Shown: positions 40,301 through 54,390, counted from the stretch's first letter. The stretch is 64,000 nt of DNA from Acridotheres tristis (GCA_037013685.1 CM072885.1:69977785-70041784), one strand, 5' to 3'. Translations and numbers: made by a program. Notes: generated by a model from the letters alone, not told the origin.

Positions 40301-42484
40301 TGAGATGCTGGAAAACCAGGACCAAAGTCTCTTGCTGTCAACAGCTCACTGTGATTCATTTTGAGACACAATTACTGGAGAACATTGTAATGTTACCTCA
40401 GACCTTTCCACCAGCCTGACTTCAAGATTAAATATTGAAATGTATGCATTTTTTCTGGCTGCTAATTAACTGTTGGTGTAGACACACATGGACTTCAGAA
40501 CTGTCATTCATTTGCTCTGTGCACATGAACACGATCCTTGCACTTGTATTCATATTAAAACTTCTCTTCAGCACTTAAAATTCACTGGGAGTAGCTTGGA
40601 ACATTCAGGAGAATTGGTGATTGACACCACAAACCAGATAATGATTCCCTAAGAGATTCAAAAATGCAGGGAGGTGCTCTCTGCCTATATCATGGGATGA
40701 AAATTACTAAATACTCCATAACAAACTAGCAAAACAGTTGACTTTTTTCCTTTATAAACAGATTTTAAGCCTACTTCCCAAAAAGGCTCAAGCTCTTCCC
40801 CAAATCACCTGTATCTTTTTCATACAATCACATGTACCTTCTTCATATACAGAAATATGGAAATATGTTGAGGGAAAAAGCTTCCATAAAGAAAGAGAAA
40901 AATAATGTGACATTCTAAATTTGTAGCCATCTCCTGTATATTTGCTGAAGATCAGACTTTTATCACTTGCAGTAGGTTTAATATTAATATGCCTCAGATT
41001 AATAGAAGTGCTAATTCCATGCCCCTGCAAGGCACAGGGGAAATGATGAATGAGTGCAGGAAAAGTCTGACACCAGGGCTGAGGAAGGATGTGTGCCCAG
41101 GAGAGGCAGCAGAGCTGTGAGACCCCTTCCCACTGCTCTCAGCAAAGGGAACAGGGAATAAAGAGATACTGAGGGGGGGCAATCCATCAAAACCCTCCTT
41201 TGTAACAGTGCACAGAAAGACCCAGGGAATTTCAGACCCTTAAACTCCTGTGCCCAGGGATAAATAAACGCTGAAGGGCTGTTTTGTTTCACCCAGCAGA
41301 TGCAGCAGAAAGAGTCAGAATGATTAACTTAACACTTGCACAGGCTGGTGATGCTCCCTATAAATAGGTTTTAAAAGTTTTCAGTTCCACAGACTTAGGG
41401 CTTAAGTAAACAAGGTTTACAGTTTAATGGGGATATCATGGAATATAGGATCAAGAGCTACATACCAACCCAGGCCCTAATTTTTTTCCTGCTTTTCTCT
41501 TAGTAATGCACAAACCAAAGTCCAAATGTGGACATACTCCAGGGTTTTAGGATTCTGCAAAATTGAAATTGACCTTATTCTCACTGGGATAACAAATTTT
41601 TCATCATGGCAATTTTGGACAAGGTGAAAAATTTGCCATTCAAACAGTTTGCTTCAGTATTGCAGAAAGTGGAGGGAACTGGAGGGAAGGGCAGAAGTAG
41701 TTACTTTATAAAGAAAAATTACATTAAGCTCACTTTCTGAGTGGAGATGAAATTGAAGTTGCCTTAAATGAATTATTTCCCCCACAGTTTGTTTCAGCAG
41801 CAGATAAACTCCAGAACACTCATTTATTCTCTTGTTGCATTGTGGGGAAAACACAACGAAGAGACAATTATCAAATTATCAAGTTGTGGATAAGGCTCTG
41901 ACTTCGGTTAATACCAAATAAAAACTCATCTCAGTACTGCCTCATTCACTGCATGCACATAACACTCATCTATGCTGTATGCCCACGGAGTAAAATGCAT
42001 TTTTAATATAAATTTCCTACTTAAAACTGCACTAATGGTAGTAAATGCACTGAGCTTTAAAGCTCCTACTTTTCACCCCTAATCTAAGCAAATCCATCAG
42101 AGGAGATTTATTTAAGAGATTCATCACGCTGCTGCAGTAAAGCAGGCTGTAAAGTTCCACCAAAGGCAAACAGAGTGTCCTGCTGGGCTGGTGTAAATGC
42201 CAGGGCACAGAGTGCCCCGTGCTCATCCCTTGGGGCAGCCCCAGCTGGAGCCTGGCCATGAACAAAGGCTCCCTCACTGCTCTGCAAGTGCTAAACCTTG
42301 GAAGGCACTTGGGTCACTGATTGTTTTAAGAGTCTTTAGAAGCATTTAGCAAAGACAAACATCTAGAAGTGATGCACTGACAATGGTTTCTGGGGCTACT
42401 GCTGCATGGTTTATACTCTGGGTATTGTAATTGCTTCCCAAGCTGCTCACTGTCCTTACTTGAACGTGGTATTCCAGCCTGGCA
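34377..42484. other. Intron segment, nothing recognised
   Basis: This is mostly unique sequence. A 14-bp tandem pair (TTTGCAGGATGTC-type) lies near 36382-36406, and A-rich patches lie near 39229-39300. Open frames up to 116 codons lack recognisable domains. Confidence 0.35.
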
Positions 42485-42640
42485 CTAAAAAGAAAAGAAA
42501 AAAAAAAAAAAAAAAAAAGACAAAACCAAAACCAAACCAAAACCAAACCAAACCAACCAAACAAAAAAGCCCAAAAACAAATAAACAAAAATATAAACAA
42601 AAAAAACAGACAAAAACCACACACACCCACAAAAAATCAA
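42485..42640. repeat. A-rich simple repeat with (CCAAAA)n units
   Basis: A run of A residues (about 42497-42518) leads into irregular CCAAAA and CAAAA units and then A-rich sequence. It gives artefactual lysine-rich and phenylalanine-rich open frames on the two strands. No retroposed gene body was recognised upstream. Confidence 0.85.
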
Positions 42641-43764
42641 GAAGCTGCAAGCAACTGATCTTCAGTTGAAGTGGATGAAAAAAATAACTCTTCTGGCTTC
42701 TGTGTAGGACAGGAGATAAAATAGAAAGATAAATTATACCCTGATGGTGCCCTTACTTCTAGTTGCACTGGATGGAGAAAAGATCCAGGGTGTAAAAAGC
42801 TCCATCAAAGCCCAAGCACAGAGGAGAGGAAGTTTTACAGTGAAGTACAGAGATGAGGTAAAACAATTAAGACTTTTCCACTAATCTCTGGTGCTGGGAG
42901 CTGCATTTTTTCAGCTTCCAGAGCTGCTCCCCAAGACAAATGTGTCTCAGATTAATGGAAAGGCAAACTTAATCCTAAATTGCTGTTTGCTCTTCATTTC
43001 TTGCAGCTTTTGTCTCCCGTGCACTTCATTACTTCTTCAGAGGGTCTGTGCTCAATTTTTTTCCCTACAAAGCTTCTTGAAAAGTGTCCTATATCTAGGG
43101 CTGGAATGTCTTCCATAAGGATAAACCCATGAGGAAAATTTAACTTCTACCTCCATCATGTGAAACACAGCTTGGAACTTCCAGGGGCATTGGTTTGCTA
43201 TCAAACACAGGTTCAAAGGCAAAGAAAAAGAATACCCTTGCTGCCATCCTGACCCCACTCCTGTCATATTTTGTTTTCCTGCTTTGGGGACTGATAATAC
43301 CAGAACACCTGGGCAAACTTGCTACAATAATATTTTTTAACAGAGACAGCTTTTTTTTTTTTGTTGGTTTTTTTTTTGTTTTCCTAACCTTGTTCTTAGA
43401 AATGTCTGTGTTGCTTCTGCAGACATCTTCCTGTTAAAAAAGCAGCCTGGAGCACCCAGCATGGAAATGTCAAGTCTGAATAGTTAAAACTAAGCAATGT
43501 CCTAAGAAATTTGGAAGGGTGCTGGTACTATCCTAACACTGTTTAAGGCCACAACTGAAAACTGAGGTTTATCCTGATGGATGACACTCATCCCTGTCAG
43601 GGAAAGAAATGCAGGATCCCCACTGACTTCACTTATGTCAGCATTTAGAGGCAGCACAGCTAAATGGCTCCTGTTATTGGAGCTATGACCCTGACAATTC
43701 GTGTGCTACTCATTACCACTGTCTCCTCATTATTTTAATTGCCAAAGCTCTTAACAAACCACCC

Positions 43765-43790
43765 TTTTTTTTTTTTTTTTTTTTTTTTTT
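43765..43790. repeat. Poly-T tract (T26)
   Basis: This is an uninterrupted run of 26 T residues, the longest perfect homopolymer in the window. It could be the tail of an antisense retroposed sequence, but no body was recognised on the appropriate side. Confidence 0.9.
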
Positions 43791-45409
43791 GCTTGTCTGA
43801 GCAGCCCAAGCCAGGCTCATGTAGAAATACCACACTGCTATTGAATCTCGTGACTGTGAGCATTTTCTTGCTGTCCTGTGATAAGCAGCAGCCTTCTACT
43901 AAGAGCTTGTATCTAGCAGATGAAGACAGAAGGTTGTGGTGAGCCTGTATTTACGTGACTGAAAAATGTAACATGCTGATAGGGGCAGTTGGAATCATTC
44001 AGACAGCAGGAAGAGTCCTTGGTCCAAGGAGTCAGGGTCTGCATTGAGCAGGGTGAGATTCCTGGGTTACATCACCTTGGTATCAGTTTATTCAGTGTGT
44101 GAGATCCATGCTACTGCAAGGGTATGTTAGTGCAGGGGTGGAAAAAACGTGTGAAATAAACTTTTTCAGAGGATGTGTTCTTAGAGAATTTGCAGGAAGT
44201 TCTCCAGATTTTGAATAAAAAAGCCATGCAGCACCTATGACTGAGGAAACAGCACACCACACTTTTCCCGGGTTTTGCCCTTACAGCTCTTGCTTTAAGC
44301 TGTGTTTTGTCTTTCAGTTCACTCTGTGTCTTTCTGGGAGTCTGCTGGCACTGGTTGTGGGGCCACCCCAGAGGAGGCAGAGCAGAGTGGGCACAGTCCA
44401 TGGCATCACTGATCCTGCCCTGTTCCAAAGCCCACACAAATAAACCCAGGCTTGTCCATTTATTTTCATCAATCAACCTCCCTCTATCTGTGAAGGCCAC
44501 AGCATTTGTTCCAGACACAGCACAAGGTTATTTAGTCTAGCACTTGGTGGAGCCTTGAATTAATCTTTAATTTTCCATAACTAATGTTCGTTATTAGCTT
44601 TGCAAATAATCCCTTGAAATTTTCATCTAGTTTTGAAGAGTCATAACTAAAGGTCACCTGCTGTGACTTTGCTGTTTCATGGTCCAAGAGTGTTAGCTTA
44701 AGGTTTGTCTTTCTAAATCTGACTGCTTCTACATTTCCTCTTTGAATGTGCAGATCTCTTCTGTGCAAGTTCTTCATTTACCATTTGTGTCTTCAAATCT
44801 TACAACTTGTTCAGAGGTAAAAATATTCGTCTTGGCATGGGTCACTGGAAACCTCTGCATTTTTATTCAGATCTCCATGTAAAAAAAAAAAAATGCATCT
44901 GTATTCTGCTCTTCTATGTGCTCCTGTTAATGCCTGTTCTGACAAATAAGCCACTGCTGAAACAAATTGTGTTGCTCATTTTAATGAGTTCAAAAGCATA
45001 AAATTTGGATGTTCTCATTAACATCTCTGCAGCACAGTCCAAACACTGACTCAGTGAATGCTTGCAACCTAGTGCCATAAAGTTATATGTTAAATAAAAC
45101 CAATACAGAAAGTTGTATCGTTTTTTCCTTAGATACTTAATATTAAATCTTAAAAAAGATTTCATAACAGTGTTTTGAAGATCATCTGCCTCATCAGAAG
45201 AAGAGAGGGCTCCATGTGGTTAGTGTGTAGGAATAAGCAGATATATAGAATACAAACACTACTAAGAAAAAAGAGAAGTGGCCCAGAGGAGAGGATCGTG
45301 ACTATAGCAGTGCTTTAGCTCAAGAGGAAATAAAAATCCACTAAGCACCAGGGAAAGATTCTTAATTTAATATACTCATGGTCAACAAGATCATCTTTTT
45401 CAAGTCAGG

Positions 45410-45465
45410 AAGGGTTATTGCAGTCATCTTCTCTGACCCCCTTGCAATGAAGGACATAAAACGTT
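45410..45465 (-). mobile_element. Possible CR1 3' relic (antisense)
   Basis: GGAAGGGTTATTGCAGTCAT followed by CTGACCCCCTTGCAATGAAG resembles the reverse complement of a CR1 tail, where the consensus has GGAAGGGACC, a GTCATC motif and CCAACCCCCCTGCAATGA. The match is short and diverged. Confidence 0.4.
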
Positions 45466-48400
45466 ATGGGGAAATTATTTAATGAGGAATAAAATCCTCA
45501 GGTGTAAAATCCAGAGGCACCTAGACCTGGGCAGGTTCTGCCCTGCACTGGCTGCAGGGTACAGCAGTACAGACAGTCCAGACTCCAGCCTTGTCCAGTA
45601 CTGAAGGGTGGTGCCAAGTGCACCACCTGTGTGACAATATTTAGGTTTTCTTTCAAATGCAGGGGCTGAGGGAGCTGCTGTGATTTATCCAGCTTCTGCA
45701 GACACAGGTGGCCTAAGCCCTCCTACAGCAAGGTGGTGAACAGCACTTGCTTTCAGGGTGCAAATTTTATTTTTTTAGAAGCATTGGCTGTGATGCTGTG
45801 CTGAGAGGCACAGGGATAAACTGAAGGGGGAACAGCCATTAGGAATTACACAAGAGACAGTTCCCATTCCTGTGTGACCCAGCAGCTCCATTCACTCATG
45901 CACTTTTCTGTTCTTTTGTGTGCATTTCACTGGGACACGCCTTGCTCCTCAGAAAGCCTGCAACCCATCTGGGAACTAGAGGATGCCACTCTGTGCTCCC
46001 AGCTTCAGGAAGATAAGTTTTTCTATAGCTCAATACTCATACAGGAAAGAAACCCAAACCAAACCCACCACATTCATTTTGTTCTCCAAATACAAGAGCA
46101 AGATCACTAAAAGCATCCTTAAGACTCTTCAGAAACATTGGAGGTTCAGCTGGATTAGCCCTTACAAAATGACCCAGGCGCAGAAATATTTTCACTGGTT
46201 TAGGACTCTGGGAGTCACCCTGAGCATTCTCTGCTCATGACTGGCCTGCAAACCTTTTCCTGACAACAGTCTGAGATCTGAGAGCACTTTTACAATCAGC
46301 AGGTTTAAAGGGCTCTGGATATGCCCTTAGAACGTCACAGGGCTGTGGAGCCCTGACTTCTCACCTGCTGAAGTGAACAGAGAAATCCTGGGATTGCACA
46401 ATGACCAAATACTTCTAACACATGATGTCAGATTGCTCACACTTGAAACTAAAGCCTTTTTTCAGTCCTCTGCCACGTTATCCATAGCAAAAGCATTTTA
46501 ACCTTCACTAAGAGCAACAGCAAAATGGGAATGAGTGGAAAATAACAACCAAGCTTCAAAGTACTTTTGTCATGAGCATGTTTCCCCAAGCCCTGTTCCA
46601 ACTCCTGCTGTTGGTCAGTGTATTTTATTGTATTTCCCTGCCTTTTTGAACATGCCTGCCAGCCACCTCCTGTGCAGAAACTAGAGGTAGGATCTGAGGT
46701 GGCAATGTGCTGTTGTAACTCGGCTGTGAAGGTCATTCCCTTCTTTTGAGTCCCCTAACTTCTTTTTGCAGCCAGTCCCTGTCTGTGCTGTGGCACTGGG
46801 AACAGAAAATAATATTCCAAAGCTCTCAGACTGGATGATATTAACATTTTGACAGCTTACTAGAAGGCACCATTTAGTAAATGTTTAGCAATTGAAGAAA
46901 TGCTACAAAACGAGCCATGCGAAATTATTCTAGGTGAATAAAAAGTCTTTTAGGCACAGACCTAATGTGAGGTGAGATATATGATACTGAGCATGGAGTT
47001 AGTCTTATTAATACTGAAACTTTCTCCAGCTGCATGTGAAGACCTGCAGGCAAATCCTGATACTTTTCATACCTGTAAAATGTTAGAACTTAAGAAACTG
47101 CTCAAAGGTTCTTCTGCATTTTCCATGGTCTGTCTCTCACCTCATCTTTACCAGCATGCCAAACTATCCTGCTCCAGAGCTGATATTGATTGTACCATGA
47201 ATATCAGTAGCTGCATGTGATTTTATAGATAAATATACATCACAGCTGCTAGAGCTGCTTAGGAAAAAGGCAACTTTAAAGAGGCTTCTTCAGGAAAATA
47301 AAATAAAGAAAATCCTATCTATTTTGGTGCTTTATTCTGAAGAGGGAGACTAGGAAAACAGACTAGGAACTAAGAAAGCTCCTTTCTCCGTTGAGAATCC
47401 AATGTATGTGCCTTTTCAAGCAGGAAAGAGTGGAAATAGAGGGTGATCTTTCTGTGGAGTCCTAGAAGTCTGCAGAACTGCACACAAGACCAGTCCAAAC
47501 TACAGGAATATTTCTGACAGTACAGGCTCCCAAACTTCTCCCAAGCTGCAGTGAACACTATGTGAATTTCCACCACAGTGGTACCGAGTTAAATCTCAGG
47601 GGCCTCTTTCATGCTAGATCCCAAATAGTTCAAATTAATGAAGAAAACAGTCATACTGAGTATGTTTAAAATAGAGGGAGTTTGTTTTCATGAGAGAGGC
47701 TTGGTTATTTCACATGCCAGGTCAGAAACTGCAAACAAAATTTGCCAAGAAATTACCAAAGTGATGCTGAGGATACACAGTGGTGGGTGGTGAGAACTAA
47801 ACTGGTTTAATTACACTGAATACTAACAAAAGAGTATTCTAGCACGAGATGTAATTATTTGAGATTACCACGGGAGACTGAAGATTAGTATATGAGTGTT
47901 TGATTATCCAAGACACAATTTACTGTAATATCTTGATGCCTATCATGTTCCACGTAGATAAAGGTCAAATTTTCTTTAATTGGGAGATACATTTTTGAAA
48001 ATTTTTTGCCTAGAAGTAGATCTAACAGACCAAGACCTATTGTGGATCACCATTCAATTATTTCATGTTGGAAATCATCCTGGAGGAGAACCAACTCCAG
48101 TGCACAGAACCACAGGAATCCAGTTGGGTTAAAGAGCAGTGCTTGGCATCACAGATTCTGCCCCTGAGGCAGTTTAGAAGGTGTTTGTTTTGCCACTCAT
48201 ACTCCCATGTCCAGTGTTTTGTAGTGTGGGGTTTGGTGGGGATTTTTTGTTTGTGGGTTTTCTCTGCCACCCATGGGTCTCATACTGCATTCTTCTGTGG
48301 TGACTCTTCAATAACTTTCAGTTTATTCTGCAGTGAAAAAATAAATAGCTCGCTCTGATCTTCTTACACTTTGCTGCTTTGAATGACACTTTTGAAGTTC

Positions 48401-49195
48401 TCAGTTGTAAAGCTCCTCTGGGTCAGTTGCTGGGTAGGTCAGGAAAAGATCCTGGTTGACAGCTCTGTCTAACTGGCTTCCACTGCTGTGGGGAGTGGGA
48501 TTTTTGTTTCCCAGGGCAAGCACAGAGAGGAGGTGCTGACAAAAGCAGCTCTCCCGAGCAGGATTGTGCAAATCTCTGATAGACTATATTACAGTCAGAC
48601 TGAGAGTTGGATGGAAAATACAGCCACATGAAGGGGAGAAAGGAAGTAAAGACAAGCTCCTTTTGTGCTTGTGGTCCTGTGGGTCAAAATGAAATTAAGC
48701 CCTACTGGGGAAGTAGTGAAAGACAGGATTGCCAAATATGTTTTTAATGAAAATAAATGTTGCTTCTGTGCTTCATTTTGCTGTCAATAATTAGTGTCAG
48801 TGGAAGAGCCATAAAGGGTCAGAAGGCTCCCACAGGGCTGACAGGGGCTGGGTCTCAGATGCTGCCAGCCTGGGAGCCTGAGATCAGGCTGGATCTCAGC
48901 AGCCCTGGCCCTGAAGAGAAGCCATGGAAAGCAGCTTTGGCAATGCCCAAGTCACAATTTCCTTGCTGACTACCAGGCTCCCCTTTCCTTCACCCCAGTT
49001 GCCAAACTGGCCACTGTTCCCACAGCCCTCGGCAAAGCCACAGCGCTGCTCGAGAAATTCCCTCCCTGGGAGAATGCATCATAAGGACTGCCCATTGCAT
49101 CCTTCCACCCTGGAAACTCCTCCAGCCACTTATCCAAAGAGTTCCCCTGTGGGGACACACTCTGCCACTGCCCCAGCCTCTGCTCTTGCTTGTCT

Positions 49196-49344
49196 GCAGC
49201 TCCTCTGCTGCTCACCCCAGCCTGGAACTCTTTAGTTCCAGCATGACAAGACTAACAAATGCAGTTTTGGGAAAGGCTGTTGGCTGAAGAGGCTGTGTCT
49301 GTGTGCTGAAGTCACAGTGCAGCTCCTCTGCTGCTCACCCCAGC
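49196..49344. repeat. Perfect 26-bp direct repeats 123 bp apart
   Basis: The sequence GCAGCTCCTCTGCTGCTCAC plus CCCAGC occurs at 49196-49221 and again, without a mismatch, at 49319-49344. The interval between them holds one copy of a dispersed repeat (49230-49324) that recurs at 51562-51644. Confidence 0.9.
49230..49324. repeat. Dispersed repeat, copy A (unidentified family)
   Basis: This 95-bp segment begins CTTTAGTTCCAGCATGACAA and ends CACAGTGCAGCT. It recurs in direct orientation 2.3 kb to the right with about 90% identity over 83 aligned bases. Its family is unknown to me; a fragment of an LTR or of a LINE tail is possible. Confidence 0.75.
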
Positions 49345-51561
49345 GTGGTGGCTGCAGAACAGCCCCCCAGCAATGTCAGCAGCTCTGCGTGCTTTCAAAC
49401 CCAGGCTGGATGTTTTCAACATATTCCCTCATTTTCCTGCAAGCAGACTACTGTCTAACATTTCTGGAAAGGCAGCTGGAGGCTCCAGCCAATTTCTATG
49501 ACATTTTAAAGCTGCACATATGTTTAATATATCTACTACTTCCTTCCCCAGGGCTTCATGCTTCTCTTGCCATTCATCTTTTCATGCTGGATGCATAGAA
49601 TGTGAGTTATCCACAGCGTCACTGCCATAATATATGGCATTTCCCAACACCTCCATGGCATATCCATTAGGAGCTGTAACAGCTGCAGACTGACTCCAGC
49701 AGCGTGAATGCTCTACCTGGTGGGAAACAGCCATAAAAAAGAACTTTTCCCATTCAGAATTATGAAACAGATGCACCTCCCTCGGTTGTTTTCCTGTCTC
49801 CAGGAAGAGGTAGGAGTTAATGAAAAAAAGGAGGGGCTGGTTTGAGGTGAATGGAAAGAAATGTGGGCTCGAACAGCAGGCCAGGCTGAGATCTGGTGAG
49901 GTGGGAGTTCATAACTCTGGAGTGCTCCATCATCACCCCTCAAACTGCCTGTGGAGAGGGAAGGGAAGCTGAGGGCTGTCCTCACCCAAAGCTGCAATTG
50001 TCTCTGCAGCAGGGGGTGTCCAAGAGGCTGCCAGGAATACTGAGCAAACACAGGCTTGGAATAAAAGCAGCAAATGGATAAGGATGCCACAGTTCCCTCA
50101 CTACCTCAGAGCAATTCTTTGTCTCTCCTGCTCACCAGAGAGTTGGGAGTGCCTGCCAGGCATGTGGTGAGAGGGCACAAACACCTTCAGTCAGCAGCAG
50201 AAAATCACAGCCCTGTAACCAGGGCTCAGCTAGAGCCTAAAGCATTTCATTGATACTCCTACTTTAAGGCAGTGTTACTTTTTCATGCACCTAACATACT
50301 TATTTTTGGGTGCTGCAAATGTAAAAGGCTCAAAGGTGGCACAAAAGCAAAAAAGTTAGTTTGAGAAATACAGGCATAACTTGTTTCTCCTGCTCTGCCA
50401 CAAAGCCAAAATAGGTACATTCTACTACTATGACCAAAACTAGCTATGTACAGATACACACTGCTTCCCTTTTTAACCTGGAGCAGTCAATATCCTCCAA
50501 ATCCACACCAAGGAATGGTTTCCTGGACAGCAGGAACCACCTGAGAGTGACTGCTCTGTGCTGCACCCACCACTGCTGCCAGGATTACCTGGATCTCATG
50601 CCCTGAGCATTAGATGATGCACAAGGCACTGAGAGTGTGGGCAAAGGAGGAGCTGGGGATGAGGAACAGAGAAGCCCAAAGTGAGAAGGGTGAGAAAGGA
50701 ACTGTCAGTACCAAGCTTTCCTGGAAGGTACAAAGTCATTTCACCATATGAAGGCTCTGGGGAACACGTACAGCTCTAGGGAACTGGCAGGGGGACAGGG
50801 GAGGGTGACAGCTGACAAGAAACAAGGCAAAAAAGAAGGTAAATGCAAGGCAAAGGGGCTTCAGATATCAGGGAGGCAAACAATAAGTTTGTGGAAGATT
50901 AAAAATCTTGCTGTTTTTCACTCAGTGCCCTGTTGGGGAATAGCAGACTGACCCAAACAGTGCAAACCTTTACCATAACCTGACAAACCATTCCTGGGAC
51001 TCCACCAGCGAGCTCTGCAGTTGCCTTTGGCAAAACTGCAGGAGACAAGTGGGCAGGGCAGCAATCTGATCAAGGCAAGAGCTGCAGGGGGTGGCTAGGC
51101 ACAGGCCAAGGGAAAAAAATTTGTGCTGCACACATAAACCTTGAATCCTAGCATTCCTTCCTCAGAAATCAAACAGCAGGCTATATTTAGCCCAACCTAA
51201 ACAACAATAAAAAAAAAAGAACAGCAGGACTAGTCTTAGCTGTAACAGCTGGCACCAGCTGCTCAGAGGGGATACAGGTAGAGCTGATGTCAGATGTAGT
51301 TAAATGAGATGGAACAGGGGAGGCAGCTATGCTTGAATGAACAGTGTTAGCATTTGGTTAGAGAAATTCTTCTTTTTATTATTTCATGGTTAGCCAGAAG
51401 GAGGATCAAATGTCGAGCAGGGCATGAGTGGTTTCCAGTACACCAAGGGCAAGGTTATAGTGATGCATGGATAGGGAAACAAGCAGAGGAAAGGGAGCAG
51501 GTAACACACACAAGCAGGGCAAGTGTTTGTATGTCTAGCCCAGGTTCCTGGTGCTCTTTCT
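49345..51561. other. Intron segment between the two dispersed-repeat copies
   Basis: This is unique-looking sequence with no retroviral or LINE coding remnant that I can recognise. Open frames are all at or below 125 codons. If the flanking repeats were LTRs, an internal region would be expected here, and none is evident. Confidence 0.35.
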
Positions 51562-51644
51562 CTTTAGTTCTAGCATGACAAGATTAACAAATGCAGTTTT
51601 GAGAAAGGCTGTTGGCTAAAGAGATTGTGTCTCACAGTGCAGCT
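51562..51644. repeat. Dispersed repeat, copy B (unidentified family)
   Basis: This copy matches 49230-49324 with seven differences, all transitions, and one 11-bp gap (the GTGTGCTGAAG-type segment of copy A). In every transition copy B carries T or A where copy A carries C or G. Confidence 0.75.
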
Positions 51645-54390
51645 TATTTCACCAATGCATGAAACTGAGGCTCACCCTCTCAACAGGCATCAACATCACA
51701 GAACAGGAGCTTGGGAAGGTCATTTAATGCAACTGTTTGCCTGAAATATTACTTGCTCCAAGGGGACGCATTTGTGTTCTTGTTGGGGAAGGAATGAACT
51801 TGAAGTTAGTGATTTAATTACTGTTATGATGTACACACATACATGCACAGTCCCTTCAGAGAAGCTGGAGCTGGTTGTAAAGTGTAAAACCAGAGTATGT
51901 AAAAAGTGGGGGTGTTTTAGGAGTATTTTACCAGAAAATAGTACAGGACAATTAATATAGTAGGTGTTAAACATGGTCACTGAATAATCACTTAAGCATC
52001 TGGTTGTCATTGCCATTCCTAAGAAGAAAGGGAAAAAAGGCAACTGATCTACTACACTAGTGTAAGTAAAAAAAATAAAAATAAATAAAACAAAATCAAA
52101 ACAAACAACAGAAAATCCAGGCTCTTTCCACCCACATTTCTGGATTTCAGAGGTACCTTATTACAGTAATCCATACATCAGTTGCTACAGCATGGACTTT
52201 GAAGATCTTGTGGCAGCTTTCCCTGCCTTACTAGCAGAGCTGTGAGCTTGATAACTAATCACTCCTTAACAACTCATGTTTCCTCTACAAAAGCCCCTGA
52301 AATGCAACTAGTGGAGGGAAATATATGAGCAGGGATTTGTGAAGGAGAAAAATCACTTTGGGCTTTTTTCCCAGTAATCCACAGGGTTTGTTAATGGGGG
52401 CTGGGGTGACAATGAATGCAGTTCTATTTCCCACATGCCCAGACCGTGCAGTTGGGAAGTGATTCCTGGTAGTGTGTTTCAGAAACGTCCCCAAATAATG
52501 AAAACAAAACATGGATTTGTTGAAGGACTCTCTGGTTTGGCTGCTGCTTGAGTTTTTCTGTAGGAATTTTCAAAACCAGGTATCTTTCTCCCAGATATGT
52601 TCCCCCATCCTGGCTTAGACATGGGAAAATAGCATAAGCCAACTCATACAAATCTATGTCTGCTCAGGATTTTCCCAGTTTGGACTCTAAAAATCTTCAT
52701 TTCTGTGATGACACAGGCTCTTTGCTAGGTGACAATTACTGAAACCTCGTTTCTGGTCACCCTTTTGCCCAAATGAAAGCATCCAAGCTATTGCTGGATG
52801 AAAAAAGTGACCACAGCCCTCTGCCCCACACACACCTGATTGCACAAGCAGTGGTTTGCTTAGAAGCTGATTTATTTATTAGGGGGATCTTCAGTATCCC
52901 CCCCTATTGCTGAAGCCACACACATTTCCACGTCCCATTCCTGGCTGCAGCTGCACAGCCCATCCAGAACTGCATCTGCCAGGGGCTGGGCAAAGCAGCC
53001 CTGCTAACACAGAAACTTGGAGAGCTCAGCCTGGCACACACACACCAAAAGGCACGGTGGATGGCACACGCTGCAGGTGCACTCTGTCTCGTTTTTTTGG
53101 GCCAAAATATAAAGGCTCCTAAGCAGAGGTGTTTTGAGCACTCGTAGTCAAGTGAGTTATGAGCTGGAAAAGCATCAGCCACGCAGTGTTAGCCAGCACA
53201 TGCCCTGTTCTTCTCCTCCTGGTTTATACATTTTCCCTCCTCTTTAGATTTCTGGGCACATTCTGTGTCTTGTGATGACATGGAAGAACAAGGCCTTTAA
53301 GTCTTTATTAATTGCTACTACTGTAGTTTTCAAAGGAGCTATTTAGGAGCTATCAGCTTTGTTACCATAGGAATGAAGCTGTAGGATTCACTGAAAGAAC
53401 AATTTAAATAGCAATGTTTAAGTAGTTCACATCAACTTTAATTCTCTGCTCCATCCCAGCTCCTCATGGCCGTGAAGAAAAAGACTTTAAAAGCTCTCTC
53501 CCCTCCTCAGTGCTGCTTGACTCCAGCCCAAATTAGGAGGTGCAGCCCTGTTATCTCTAGCAGGTCTCAGCAATGTCCCTTCCCACCCACAGAGCACTTC
53601 CTCCTCTTGCCGAGTGAAGCAGCTGCAAAGTGCTCCTTGGCTCAGGCAGAGCTCCTCGTCTGGCTTTTTTCAGCTGTTTTAAAACAATGTTTATGCAGCT
53701 TCTATACTGTGAGAACAGGGTGAATGGAGGAGCATTTAGTCCACAGTACAAGAGCAGGTTGGGACGCTTGTAGCTGATGAGTTTGCCCATTATTCAGTGT
53801 AACTCTGATCTGGGGGGACCCCTGTGTGCCTCCTGCTGAGCTGGTTTGCTCTTCTTTTTCTGTTTGAAAGGTTTAGGTCTGCATGAAGTAAAAAGGCAAA
53901 AAGGGACAGGTGAGTTGATTAGCCACCCTGCTGCAGGAGGAGACAAGGCAAGGAAGGAGAACAGTGAAAAGCTGACACTCACATCAGCTTGTTTTTTAAA
54001 CCTTTGAACCATGGAAACTTGATGAGCAGCAAGAAAGTGGAGTAACATTTTGTTTTCCCTGGATTTGACTCTTTTGCAATGCTATCACTATTCAGGTTTG
54101 TAAACAGTGTACTAGTTGCCCACCTCATCTTTGGGAGAGTCTTGGAAGGGACTGCTTTGTTGAACAGCAAGTTTTCACCCTTAAAACAGATGCCTGGTGT
54201 TAGGGATGAGACTGGGATGTTCCTCAGCTCTCAGGAATGGTAACAGGTCTAATGACTCCTGTAGGGACAGCTTTAGCTCCCCACATCCCCTGAAACACAT
54301 CACTTCTTTCTCCATAGCTGCTTTGACTCACTGCTCTGGAGTCTGGGTCAGGCAGGGGGAGAGGAGCCTCTCCAGCATGTTAAAAAGTGT
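51645..54390. other. Intron segment with one A-rich tract
   Basis: An A-rich tract with AAATAAAA units lies at about 52063-52112. The rest is unique sequence with short random open frames. A faint CR1-like trace near 51693-51745 is too weak to call. Confidence 0.35.

Larger units (their letters stand above)
42641..49195. other. Intron segment with poly-T tracts and a possible CR1 relic
   Basis: It contains a T-rich tract near 43350-43382, a pure T26 run at 43765-43790, an A13 run near 44880-44892 and a possible CR1 relic at 45410-45465. The rest is unique. No exon is supported on either strand. Confidence 0.35.

Noticed and set aside
42468..42520. Alu-like tail (ATTCCAGCCTGGCACTAAAA followed by poly-A)
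   Set aside because: It resembles the end of a primate Alu only over about 15 bases. No Alu body precedes it, and all other repeats point to a bird, so I treat it as coincidence next to an A-rich simple repeat.
51693..51745. Possible CR1 tail (ATCACAGAACAGGAGCTTGG, AAGGTCATTTAATGCAACT)
   Set aside because: The resemblance is short and interrupted, with fewer diagnostic positions than the copies at 34306 and 45410.
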